Shown here: one piece after another, positions 1 through 9,167 of the stretch | Position numbering within the stretch: position 1 is the stretch's first letter | Layout of the letters: each line of letters begins with the position of its first letter | NCBI RefSeq assembly: GCF_000497045.1 | Contig: NW_015961970.1 | Coordinates: 310,802 to 374,801, forward strand | Length of the DNA stretch: 64,000 nt | From: Kalmanozyma brasiliensis GHG001 | Lineage: Eukaryota; Basidiomycota; Ustilaginomycetes; Ustilaginales | Direction: 5' to 3' | The notes under the pieces: model-generated | Database searches by the model: none | The model's input: only the letters and a program-made list of their open reading frames with translations | What the model was told of the DNA's origin: nothing | Position numbers and translations under genes: made by a program

Positions 1-3000
1 GGCGAGGGAGCAGACCTCGGTGTCGCTCGAACAGATCATGAGCAATGTGACGAGCTGCACCCAGAGATACTCGAGCTTGCGCTCGTGCTCCGGCGGATAA
101 AACGACGATTGAACGGTGATGCTCCAGTCATCGTCCTGGCTGATGAAGAAGCCACGCCTCTGCTGCGAGCGGCGGAGAAGGTCCAGGAAGTGCCGCTGCA
201 TGTCGAGGTCGTCGGTCGACATGAGCTGCTCGGTGAGGATGGTAAAGAAGAAGGGCAAGCAGGAAAGCGCCACGTGACGCTGGTGCTCGCAGAATGCGGC
301 GTATCTGGAATCGAGCAGACCGGAATGGTAGACCCGACCGAGCAGAGCAGCACAGCTTTTGCGGAATGTCGTGAATTCTGGCGGTGTAAAGAAGAGCGAA
401 CAGACCGAAGCTGTGAAGCCGAGCATGCTATCGACGGACATGGCGTTGCGCAGCATGGTTTCCCGGTCAAACGTTGTACTGCCGCCCGACAGAGACGAGA
501 AAGCCTCTGATTGCTCATAGTCGATGTTGTAGGCCAGCGAAGCAATATCTAGCGTCCATAGCTGCAAGATGGATTGGAGCAGATCAAGGCGACCAAGCTC
601 CTCGACGCTCGAGGCTGCGGCTGCCGCGGATCCGGACAGCGAGACATGGCGGAAGTGGGCCGACGAAGTCACGCGTGCCGCTGCGCGCTTTCGAGCCAGC
701 TCACGGTTGTCGAAGCGCGGCAATCGGAAGGTCATCTCCCTGAACAGGGCTCGAAGGGGACGTGAGATATGCGGATACAACAGGCTGACCTCGGGAGCCC
801 ATGGCATGCGATGCTGTTCGCTGGTGAGCAGCACACATGCTTTCACAACCGCGATCTTGAAGTGGGTGGGGCTCGATTCGGCCATGCAGACCGGCACAAG
901 TTCGCGAATCGTGCGTTGTGGATCGAGGCGAAAGGACGCAGCAAACAGATCGGTGGTGAGCATGAGCTCGATCGGCTTGTTACCGCTGGCGAGGGGTTTC
1001 TTGGGATCGAAGAGCCGCCCCTTGACCTCGGCGACGAGATCGTGGTAAATGAGGCGAAGACCGTTGTCGGAAGACGGTACGGACGCTGCGGCCTTGAAGA
1101 TGTCGACGCAGCAGAGCGTGGCAACGTCGATGAGCGCATTGTTGCGAGGAGGCTTGCGCAGGCCGTCGATGAACGAAAGCTTCTTTGCGAGACTGCCGCT
1201 CGCTTTGCGGTTCTCGCCGACAGCGGCCTTGCCGACAAGGTCTGGACACAAGACGAGCAGAGACGTCAGCAAGGGCCAAAAGGCGATCTTGCGCTTGGTG
1301 GTGTCTGCGAGGTTATAGACCTGATCAAAGACCACGTCCGGGCTTCCTTCGAAACGACGGTTGGCCGAGGCCAGGCTGGCGTATTCCTCGGGGTGATACT
1401 GGATCCACGACCAAATCGCACGGCGAAGCGTCAAGGCGACAGCATACTGTGCGCTGCGTTTGAGCTGTGGGAACGAGACGCTGACCTCCTGCAACACGCT
1501 GGCGAGGCGAGCGCGGTTGAAGTTGGTGCATTCGAGCAAACGCAGCTCTGCCGTGCTCGGGGCCTCCTCGATGGTGGAGCTAAGGTAGTAGAGCCGATTG
1601 CGGAGACGGGCGTTGACGACGACCCAGTTGCTCGAGCTGAGGTAGAAGACGATCTGACTCGCGTAACGGTAGATGCGGGTCTGAAGATGATTGGGCACGT
1701 CGAAACCGCTGGCGTCAGCGCTGAAGGAAGTGGTAGACCAAGAGGAGGCGTTGAACCTGGCGGTGGGGCCGACGTCGACCATCTCGTGTTTGTCGGTGGG
1801 CGATGAAGACTGAGCCTTGGTGACGGCGGCGGCAGCAGCAGCGGCGCTGGCCAGATCGACGTGATCGATGCTTGGCGGCGTGTCGAATGGCGAGCGGGTC
1901 GGGGGAAAGCAAGGATAGAGAATATAGAGACTCGTCGACGCAGCGAGGCACAGAGAGCTGGGCATGAAGACTTCGGGAAACTTGTCGCCGAGACCGGAAG
2001 CGCCAGCGTCGTCGCGAGCCTCGGTGTCGTCGCGCGCCAACTTCGAGCTCGAGTGACCACCGAAGCTCTTGTTGCCGGACAAGCTCGCTGCGGTCTCGCG
2101 AAGGCTGAGGTCGCGAAACGATCGTTCGGACGGGACAGCACGGCCAGTCGTCGCGTTGGATGCAGCAGGGTCGGTTTTGGCGGAGGAGCGCGATTCGACA
2201 ACTTCGTGGATGGACGAAAAGCTAGCATCCTCTCTGACGACGGTCTGCTTGATGAGCAAGGTCATGACGCTGAGGACATGTTTGGCCTGCGTATCGTCCA
2301 TGGCAGGTGGATCGGTCCATCCGAGGGCTGACGTGGAAGCTGCTTGCTTTGGATGATTCTGATCGTTTGTGCCGCGAGTGCTGGCTGTTTCCGGAAGCGG
2401 ATCGAGTCCGGGTCGAGGACTGTTTATGGTGCCCGAAGCGATGCGCCACTGATGGTTGAGACAAGAGACCAAGATCTTGAGAATGAAGAGCTGCGAGTGG
2501 AGCATTCCGATGCTAGCCTGCTGTTCGAGACGCTGCTGAGACGATTGCTTGACGAGGACCTCGATAGCTCCGAGCAATTCCTTGACGACAACGCCGAGCT
2601 GGAAGCGGCTGAGGTTGATGAGATGCATGACGCACGAGCGGACCAAGTCGTCCCCCTCGACGACACCAAGCCGCAAGCCCGAGTTGCATGGTAACTTGTT
2701 GACCAGCCTTTGGACGATGCTGGCGATCAAGATCTGGCTGGAGATGTCGGCAGAGACGCCTGTTGAAGCATGACCAGACACAGATGGAAGTTCCACGTCG
2801 TCGTTGAAGAGATTTGGACTGCTGTGTGGGATGTTGTTGCTCGAAAAGGCAGGCGTGAGGGCGCTATCTGTGGACTCGGGTCGGAAACCGGCAGAGCTGC
2901 TTATGGAGTTGCTGCCATGTTGATGTTGGTGAAAAGAGCGATGGTATAATGGATGCTGAGGTTGATGGGATGACGACTGCTGCTGCTGGTAGTGCTGAGC

Positions 3001-3294
3001 TTGGTGCGAGTATTGTAGCTGACGGCTGCTTTGCGATTGGTGGTATAGGGGAGAAGAGGATTGCGATGCAGGCGATGAATGTGGCTCGCCGTTGAACAGA
3101 CCAAGACCACGACGTCGAGCTTCTGAGATCTGCATGGGATCTGCCCCACCGCTGACTGCAGACGAGGTGGGCCCGTTGTGAGAGGCTGCGGAGCCCGATG
3201 CTTCCATGCTTGCATGAGTGCTCACGGAACCGCTGCGGCTGCCGTCGCCAACGCCTTCGCCGGCACTGGCTGAAATCGTCGTGTACGAGTTCAT
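1..3294 (-). CDS. Neurofibromin/IRA-type Ras GTPase-activating protein, N-terminal part (runs off left edge)
   Basis: An uninterrupted minus-strand frame of 1,098 codons runs from an ATG at 3294 to base 1 without a stop; an in-frame TGA lies about 39 bases upstream of that ATG, so it is the first usable start. Residues about 1-600 are Ser/Gln/His-rich and probably disordered. From about residue 610 the protein matches the N-terminal region of human neurofibromin as I remember it: an AIWSWIQYHPEEY segment (human AFWNWVENYPDEF), then STKRK-like DTTKRKIAFWPLL and LLVLCPDLV, and later a LFDPKKP segment. Family members stimulate GTP hydrolysis on Ras and so damp Ras/cAMP signalling. The catalytic GAP domain would lie beyond the window, so it is not seen. 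The family call rests on the collinear blocks; a remote helical-repeat protein is the only alternative I considered. Confidence 0.8.
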   Translation of the reverse strand, partial: MNSYTTISASAGEGVGDGSRSGSVSTHASMEASGSAASHNGPTSSAVSGGADPMQISEARRRGLGLFNGEPHSSPASQSSSPLYHQSQSSRQLQYSHQAQHYQQQQSSSHQPQHPLYHRSFHQHQHGSNSISSSAGFRPESTDSALTPAFSSNNIPHSSPNLFNDDVELPSVSGHASTGVSADISSQILIASIVQRLVNKLPCNSGLRLGVVEGDDLVRSCVMHLINLSRFQLGVVVKELLGAIEVLVKQSSQQRLEQQASIGMLHSQLFILKILVSCLNHQWRIASGTINSPRPGLDPLPETASTRGTNDQNHPKQAASTSALGWTDPPAMDDTQAKHVLSVMTLLIKQTVVREDASFSSIHEVVESRSSAKTDPAASNATTGRAVPSERSFRDLSLRETAASLSGNKSFGGHSSSKLARDDTEARDDAGASGLGDKFPEVFMPSSLCLAASTSLYILYPCFPPTRSPFDTPPSIDHVDLASAAAAAAAVTKAQSSSPTDKHEMVDVGPTARFNASSWSTTSFSADASGFDVPNHLQTRIYRYASQIVFYLSSSNWVVVNARLRNRLYYLSSTIEEAPSTAELRLLECTNFNRARLASVLQEVSVSFPQLKRSAQYAVALTLRRAIWSWIQYHPEEYASLASANRRFEGSPDVVFDQVYNLADTTKRKIAFWPLLTSLLVLCPDLVGKAAVGENRKASGSLAKKLSFIDGLRKPPRNNALIDVATLCCVDIFKAAASVPSSDNGLRLIYHDLVAEVKGRLFDPKKPLASGNKPIELMLTTDLFAASFRLDPQRTIRELVPVCMAESSPTHFKIAVVKACVLLTSEQHRMPWAPEVSLLYPHISRPLRALFREMTFRLPRFDNRELARKRAAARVTSSAHFRHVSLSGSAAAAASSVEELGRLDLLQSILQLWTLDIASLAYNIDYEQSEAFSSLSGGSTTFDRETMLRNAMSVDSMLGFTASVCSLFFTPPEFTTFRKSCAALLGRVYHSGLLDSRYAAFCEHQRHVALSCLPFFFTILTEQLMSTDDLDMQRHFLDLLRRSQQRRGFFISQDDDWSITVQSSFYPPEHERKLEYLWVQLVTLLMICSSDTEVCSLA

Positions 3295-4163
3295 GGTTGA
3301 GATCACCGAAGTGTTGATCGCGATCCGTCAACTGCTTTGGTTCGACAGCTCTCGACACCGTGGTTCGTCGAAGGTCTCCTGCATGCAGATACGAGATCGA
3401 AGCGTTCCGAGGTCCGGCTACGTCGTCAGATGTCGATGCGAGTTCAGAACCGCATGGCAGTGTATTGAGGATGCGATGAAGGTGGTGTGACTCCGAGAAG
3501 CTCGGATATGGCTGAATGATGCGATCGAGGGTAGAGGAATGACGAGCAGGGAGCGAATGCTGCCGTCGCAGATTGCGGGAGCTAGCTGGTGGGGTGACGC
3601 GGAGGTGTATGGGTGGAAGGACCTTGTCTTGTCCGCTGGAGGTGCAACCGAATAGCAGGGACCGGCGAACGGAAGTGGGGGCGAGAAGGGAGCCGCTCTG
3701 CAAGCGTCAAGAGGATGTCGAAAGTGTTGTTCTGAGTCGACGTGGACCGCAGCTAACTTAGCAAGAAGGCTCGAGAGCTAGCCAAGTCTTAGCTTGGGGA
3801 GGCGCGTGCGTGCGTGTCTGTCTGCTTTCGACCTGACTCAACCAAAATTCAATTTTAAAACTTAAAAAATCATTTCGAAAAATGCACCAAGACATCCACC
3901 AAGCTTGAGACAGAGCAGCTCAACCTTAAATTTCTATGCCGACCACGACTCACAAACTCTCGCCTCTACTTGTACCTTGATCACACATTTGACTCAAGCT
4001 TGGCTCGGATGCAGCGAGATGGCATCACTCAGCGAGGGACAAGCTCATATCGGAGTCGATGGACGACTTCACTCTGGCTAGCACATGCGACGAGACGTAC
4101 CGAGAGTGTAATCCTGATGGTGATGCTGATGATGATGATGATGGACCGTGATGAGATTCGGGC
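3295..4163. other. Intergenic region, 869 bp, between two minus-strand genes
   Basis: This is the 5' flank of the Ras-GAP gene and the 3' flank of the sugar transporter. Short open frames are present but none has recognisable protein content. It contains an AT-rich patch at about 3842-3891 (runs such as TTTTAAAA and TTAAAAAA) that stands out from the GC-rich surroundings; this may be core promoter or simple AT-rich spacer. No RNA gene was recognised. Confidence 0.6.
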
Positions 4164-6110
4164 TTAATGACCTCGTAGCTCGGGACCGTGCCGTCGCACA
4201 AGGCGAACCGCCAAGATGCCCGCGATAAGAGCGCAAAAGCCACCAAGTCGAAAGATGAGACCCAAAGTATCGCTGCTTTTGGCCGCTCCTTCGCCTGTAC
4301 CGCCTCCGTCGCTTCCGCTGCCGTTGTCCGGTTCCATTATCGCAAAGATGAGCGAGGAGATCGCCGTGACGAGGAATTGTGGAACGACAATCGCCACATT
4401 GTGTAGTCCGAGCACGCTACCCGCGTGCAGTGTCGTGCTCTCGACGGCTTTGATCGGGTCGTCTCCCCTCTCTACATCGCTGGCATCTCGGTCACTATTG
4501 GCCTCCTCGTGCAAACTTTGCGCTCCGAACGAGAGTGCATCCTGCAGCTCTTCTTCGTCTGAGTCGTCGTCGCTCCGGATGCGTGACCTCGGGCGTGGGC
4601 GTTTGTCGGAGGAAGAGTCGTACGAGGGCGTGCGAGTCATGGACCTTCCTTGCCCGTCCGCTTCGTGAAGACTGTCACCAAGCAGCGCCATCGTCACGTC
4701 GTCTGCTTCGCGGTGAGCACCGGCTGTGAGACTAGAAGATGCGTATCGACCTGTAGTGCCAATTCGATGAGCGACGTCGGGGACGTGCTGAGTATGAATG
4801 AGAATGCCAAGCAAAGCGATCGGAATCCAGTTGGCTATCGCGAAGCAAAAACCGACCGAAGCCACTACCCACGTCGCCAGGAAGACGCTCTTGGTGAGTC
4901 CAGCGAAGTAGGTGCCCATCATCGAGATGAAAAACACGAAGCTGGCAAACGGCCACCAGAACGGCAGCTCTGGGCAGCGTTCCCGCAAGCTCCGAAGCTT
5001 GCGCAGTAGACTTGAGTTTGGGAACCAAACCGGATGAGTGTGAGATTCGAGAACCGGATTCGGTACCACGAGTGGGAGGACGATCGAGGTGACCAACGAG
5101 AGGATTGCATGCCAGAAGAAAGCGTGGCTGCCAGCGCGTGTCGCTTGCTCGAACAGCTCGTGATCACTCTGCTTGCCGCCATTGAGCCGCACATCCGCCT
5201 TGTAGATCTCGCCGACCCAGACAGTGCTGTAGAAGAGAATCGGGAACCAACCGATCTGCGCAAAGAACTGCACCTTGAAGATCTCGATGATGGGGGCCGG
5301 CAGCGCTCGTGCTTGGGTATATAAGTCGGAAAGGATGGCTACGAGTCCGAGTCGTTTTGACTTTGCCGAGGTTTGTGGGCGTGCCTCGGCCAGTACCTGC
5401 TCTTCTACACGCAACACGACTAGTACGTGCGTCGTGATGAGGATAATGCAGACGAGCGTCGAGACGATCTGAATCTGCGTCGTTCCAAGAATCCTGGGTG
5501 CCACTTTCGGCAGATCGAGATTGCCAATGAGAAAGCTCAGCACCGAGCCGACGCCTGTCAGACGAGCAGCCCATGCATTGGCTTCTGCCTGGTCCTCGGT
5601 TGTCGCCACGTCGACCATGAGCGCGCGATCCAGCGCTGTGACGGCATTGACGGAGAAGTCGACCAGGTAGACCGATACGACACCGATCAAGATAGCCAAA
5701 TTTTGATGTCCCTTGCTGTCCGCAGTCGTAAACCATGCCGCGACCTCGCGTGCAAAGCCAAGAAGGAGAATGCTGAGCGCGCAGATGAGGGTGGCGGCTG
5801 CCAAAAAGGGTCGACGCCGTCCGTACTTAGATGTGCTGTTGTCGGCCAGACTTCCGATCAGAGGCTGAACGATAAGGCCGGAGAGGGGACCAGCCACGAA
5901 GACTGCAGCCATCGATGACTTGGACAGACCCAAATCGAGCAGGTACGGCGGCGCGAAGGCCATGTCCATCGACCATACCGTCTGAGCACCGAGTGTGCCG
6001 AGCGATAGCAGTGGTAGCTGAAGCGGTGGAGGAGCATGGATGCGAGGCTCGCCGACGAGACAGTGCCCTGCGCCCATCGCAGCTGGCGCAGATGCTGATG
6101 TTCCGACCAT
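4164..6110 (-). CDS. Sucrose/alpha-glucoside:H+ symporter-like MFS transporter (GPH/SUT type)
   Basis: 648 residues, intronless, ATG at 6110. Twelve hydrophobic segments can be counted, from about residues 33-52 (TM1) to 615-637 (TM12). The first part carries the SUT-family pattern: GPLSGLIVQPLIG at 74-86, then SKYGRRRPF at 94-102 (plant and Schizosaccharomyces sucrose carriers have FGRRRPF at the same loop). Family knowledge: these carriers import sucrose or maltose with protons across the plasma membrane. A long hydrophilic loop of about 125 residues (about 441-565), rich in Ser, Asp, Glu and Arg, separates TM10 from TM11 and is a likely phosphorylation or turnover region. The exact substrate cannot be read from sequence. 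It is divergent from the SmF gene, with 742 bp between the start codons. Confidence 0.85.
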   Translation of the reverse strand: MVGTSASAPAAMGAGHCLVGEPRIHAPPPLQLPLLSLGTLGAQTVWSMDMAFAPPYLLDLGLSKSSMAAVFVAGPLSGLIVQPLIGSLADNSTSKYGRRRPFLAAATLICALSILLLGFAREVAAWFTTADSKGHQNLAILIGVVSVYLVDFSVNAVTALDRALMVDVATTEDQAEANAWAARLTGVGSVLSFLIGNLDLPKVAPRILGTTQIQIVSTLVCIILITTHVLVVLRVEEQVLAEARPQTSAKSKRLGLVAILSDLYTQARALPAPIIEIFKVQFFAQIGWFPILFYSTVWVGEIYKADVRLNGGKQSDHELFEQATRAGSHAFFWHAILSLVTSIVLPLVVPNPVLESHTHPVWFPNSSLLRKLRSLRERCPELPFWWPFASFVFFISMMGTYFAGLTKSVFLATWVVASVGFCFAIANWIPIALLGILIHTQHVPDVAHRIGTTGRYASSSLTAGAHREADDVTMALLGDSLHEADGQGRSMTRTPSYDSSSDKRPRPRSRIRSDDDSDEEELQDALSFGAQSLHEEANSDRDASDVERGDDPIKAVESTTLHAGSVLGLHNVAIVVPQFLVTAISSLIFAIMEPDNGSGSDGGGTGEGAAKSSDTLGLIFRLGGFCALIAGILAVRLVRRHGPELRGH

Positions 6111-6852
6111 GTTGAGATATGTGCAACGGCAATCGTGCCCAAATGTAGACGACCGAGGTGGAAGTGCGGGGTAGCGGCTGAAGGTGAATCAAATCACCGC
6201 CGACCAAACCTGATTCATGGTACACTCTTGAGCCGAGCGTGGAGCTCCGAACGGATGGGGCGGGGTGTCCTGCTGACGACCTGAAGGTGGTGTGGTGGAA
6301 TGATGCGAGGATGACGGTAGGAAGCGAGCTTTAAAGCTCACAGACCCGCATGGCGCTGTCTCGTGGCGGCCCAAGCTGGGCGCGAGGCTGAACCCTTGCC
6401 GTCCCCGCACAAAGACCAACACCCGAGACAGGCTTGACAGCGCTGCGCAGCAATTTTGGCGCAAAGTCGAGGATGTTAGAGCTCGCTGCTAGCTGGATTC
6501 CGTGTTCCGGCTCGCGATTGTCCTTTGACAGATTCGAGCTTTCTTCTTCAGCATCTCGATCCATCATTAAAGCAACACCCACCCACGCATCGTAGCTACA
6601 CAGGCCAGCACCACGGTCTTGACCCATACAGACAACAGCACGAAGGTAGCATCGACCATTCTAAGGCTGCACCTCGTCTGCCGCCATCTCCAACAGTGAC
6701 GGGATTCGCTTCAAGCTACCGACGACAACCCTCTTGACATCCACCTTGTCCCTTCAAGAGAGAGCCCGAGCTCACATTCCAAGCCACGGACGTCGTAACG
6801 GCTGCACAGCGGCAATCTAGACCCGGCCATCCATACGGATCAAAGCACCACA
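6111..6852. promoter_or_regulatory. Divergent intergenic region between sugar transporter and SmF genes
   Basis: 742 bp between two divergent start codons, so both promoters should lie here. Visible elements: a GCGGGG box at 6260-6265, about 150 bp upstream of the transporter ATG, matching the Mig1/CreA carbon-repressor core; and TTTTGGCGC at 6454-6462, an E2F-like core. Both are matches to short consensus sequences only. No coding frame here has recognisable protein content. Confidence 0.5.
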
Positions 6853-7211
6853 ATGTCGAGTGTAAGTAGTACATCTGGCTCGGCGCGCTTCTCAGTAGCC
6901 GCACGTCGGCTGTTACATCCTTGGAGCAGGACGATGCTGACGACCCATTCCTCTCTGCCTTTCACTCACAGTTCCAGCCCGTCAACCCAAAACCCTTTCT
7001 TCAGCTGCAAACGGGCAAGCCTGTCCTAGTTCGACTCAAGTGGGGCATGGAATACAAGGGCTTCCTCGTCAGCACCGACAGCTACATGAACCTTCAGCTG
7101 GCCAACACGGAAGAGTTCCAAGACGGCAAGTCCAACGGCATGCTCGGCGAGGTCTTTATCAGGTGTAACAACGTGCTCTACTTGAGAGAGCTGCCGGATG
7201 AGTCGGCATAG
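6853..7211 (+). CDS. SMF/SNRPF: Small nuclear ribonucleoprotein F (Sm protein F), two exons
   Basis: Join 6853-6861 and 6972-7211. Exon 1 is only nine bases (ATG TCG AGT) followed by a GTAAGT donor at 6862; the intron (110 nt) has a GCTGAC branch-like site near 6935 and a CACAG acceptor ending at 6971. The spliced product begins [13 protein letters not shown] and continues with [21 protein letters not shown] and [10 protein letters not shown], which is nearly the human SmF sequence over its whole length (about 82 residues against 86). SmF is one of seven Sm proteins forming the ring on U1, U2, U4 and U5 snRNA. An ATG at 6921 is in frame with exon 2 but lies inside the intron and would add a non-homologous leader, so I reject it. 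Confidence 0.93.
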
Positions 7212-7490
7212 GCTTCAAGATCAAAAGTCAAAAAGAATCGGCCTCAAAGGCTTACATCGCTCTTGCTCGCCATCTGTATTAGTATCCGTAAGCACTCTGT
7301 TTCACTTTGCTCGACTGATCTGGCTGTTCCGTGAGGTTTGAATCCCGAGAGCAAGCCGCTCATTCAACGACAGACTCAGCAAACGGCGAACCCGAACAAG
7401 TATCACTCATGCACGCAGAAGCTTGAGTCAAAATGCTTGAATTCGAGCAAGCTCCGGTTTTTGTTACATATCGCCTTCCCGTCCCTTGCT

Positions 7491-9167
7491 TTACATGTGA
7501 GCATGGGGATCCTCCGCCGGCTGTTCTGGAGCAATGGTGATGGCATCGTCGATACGCAACAGACTCGTGGCTGCCTCGAGCGCCGACTTGAGACTCCTCA
7601 CCTTGCTGACCGTGGGCTCGAGCACGCCTGCCTTGAGGTTATCCCTCACCTGACCGTTGAGCAAATCCAAGCCGTAGAAGCGGAGCGCCTTCTTGGGGTC
7701 GCCCGCATTCGCGTTCTGCGCCGCGTTGTGGTAGGCACGTAGCTTGGCCACAAGGTCGGTGCTGTCCTTGGCTGCGTTGACAGCGAGGGTCTTGGGGATG
7801 ACCAAAAGCGCCTGGGCGAACTCAGCGATGGCGAGCTGCTCTCGGCTACCGAGCGTGGTGGCAAAGTTCTCGAGGTAGATGCTGAGCGCCGACTCGACAG
7901 CTCCACCACCAGGGACGACGGAACCGCTCTCGAGAGTACGCTTGATGACGCAGAGACTGTCGTGCAGCGCTCGCTCCATCTCATCCAGCAAGTAGTCGTT
8001 GGCTCCGCGGAGCACGATCGAGCTGGAGCTGACGGTCTTGGTGCCTCGAATCAGAATGAGCTCATCGTCGCTGATGCGCTCCTGGGCCACCTCGTCGGCG
8101 GTTCCGAGACTGCTCGCCTCGTAGGTCTCTTCGCCGTCCAAGTTGCTCAAACTGCTGACGAGCTGACCACCAGTGGCCTTGGCAATCCTGCGCAGATCCT
8201 CCTTGCGGCATCGTCGCACTGCCATCGCACCCGCTTCGACAAACTCCTTGAGGCAAAGATCGTCGATGCCCTTGGTGGTGAGGATGACGTTGGCACCTGT
8301 AGCCAGAATCTTGCGGACACGCTCCAGCACGATCTCGCTCTCTCGCGCTCGGATCTTCTCGAGCTGTTCCGGGTCGTCAATGGTAATGTGAACGCCGAGG
8401 TGCATGCGCTGCTTGACGAGGTTGATATCGAGAAGGGCAATCTTGGCGTTCTTGACACGGGTTTTCATGGCTTGCGAGGCGACGGTGCAGTTGAGCGCGT
8501 AACCGTTGATGAAGAGCGACTCGCGTGCCGACTTGCCGTGTGCCTTGAGAACGTTGACCGCCTTGACAGGGTACTTGGTCTCACCGCGCGGGTTGACCGT
8601 CTTGACCGCGAGCATAGCATCGACGGCGATCTGTGCGAAGAAGTCGTCGTCGGCACCGATGATCTTGCTCGACATACTGGTCTTGGCGACATTGATGAGC
8701 GATTCCTTGCCAAGAGTGTCGACTTTGGTGGAGAGCTGGTCCTGAAGGTACTTGCAGGCCTCGCGACACGCGAGACGGTAACCGGTGATGATGGTGGTGG
8801 GGTGAATTTTGTTCTTGACCAGCTCGTTGGCTCTACGCAGAAGCTCAGCGGCAATGATGACGACCGATGTGGTTCCGTCGCCGACCTCCTTGTCCTGCTG
8901 CTGTGCCAATTCTACGAGAATGCGACCTGCTGGCTGATCCACCTCAAGGAGCGAGAGGATGGTGGCGCCGTCGTTCGAGATGGTGACGTCTCCGATGTCG
9001 TCCACAAGCATCTTGTCGAGACCGACGGGGCCTAGCGAGGACTTGACAATGTTGGCGATCGACTGAGCCGCGAGGACGTTCTGGTTGCGGATCTCAGCTC
9101 CCGAGAGACGCTCACCGCCAATAAAGAGACCCGCATTGCGAGGGTCTTTCTGGAAGAGCTGTGCCAT
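7491..9167 (-). CDS. TCP1: T-complex protein 1 subunit alpha (CCT1/TCP1)
   Basis: 558 residues from the ATG at 9167, the usual length for the family. The open frame extends 129 codons further upstream but that part has no homology and reads like 5' leader. Visible family motifs: [19 protein letters not shown] near residues 30-47, [17 protein letters not shown] at 55-71, the ATP-site GDGTTS at 96-101, SSKIIG in the apical part, and PGGGAVE followed by [11 protein letters not shown] near the C-terminus. Many stretches are identical to human TCP1-alpha, which distinguishes it from the other seven CCT subunits. The complex folds actin, tubulin and WD-repeat proteins in the cytosol. The gene is convergent with SmF, with a 279 bp gap. 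Confidence 0.96.
   Translation of the reverse strand: MAQLFQKDPRNAGLFIGGERLSGAEIRNQNVLAAQSIANIVKSSLGPVGLDKMLVDDIGDVTISNDGATILSLLEVDQPAGRILVELAQQQDKEVGDGTTSVVIIAAELLRRANELVKNKIHPTTIITGYRLACREACKYLQDQLSTKVDTLGKESLINVAKTSMSSKIIGADDDFFAQIAVDAMLAVKTVNPRGETKYPVKAVNVLKAHGKSARESLFINGYALNCTVASQAMKTRVKNAKIALLDINLVKQRMHLGVHITIDDPEQLEKIRARESEIVLERVRKILATGANVILTTKGIDDLCLKEFVEAGAMAVRRCRKEDLRRIAKATGGQLVSSLSNLDGEETYEASSLGTADEVAQERISDDELILIRGTKTVSSSSIVLRGANDYLLDEMERALHDSLCVIKRTLESGSVVPGGGAVESALSIYLENFATTLGSREQLAIAEFAQALLVIPKTLAVNAAKDSTDLVAKLRAYHNAAQNANAGDPKKALRFYGLDLLNGQVRDNLKAGVLEPTVSKVRSLKSALEAATSLLRIDDAITIAPEQPAEDPHAHM

Noticed and set aside
769..1806. 345-codon plus-strand frame
   Set aside because: Antisense to the neurofibromin-like gene, whose frame is continuous and shows homology.
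6921..7211. SmF starting at the ATG at 6921
   Set aside because: This ATG lies in the intron; the added residues have no counterpart in SmF, and the spliced start at 6853 gives an exact family N-terminus.
7962..9035. 357-codon plus-strand frame
   Set aside because: Antisense shadow of CCT1.
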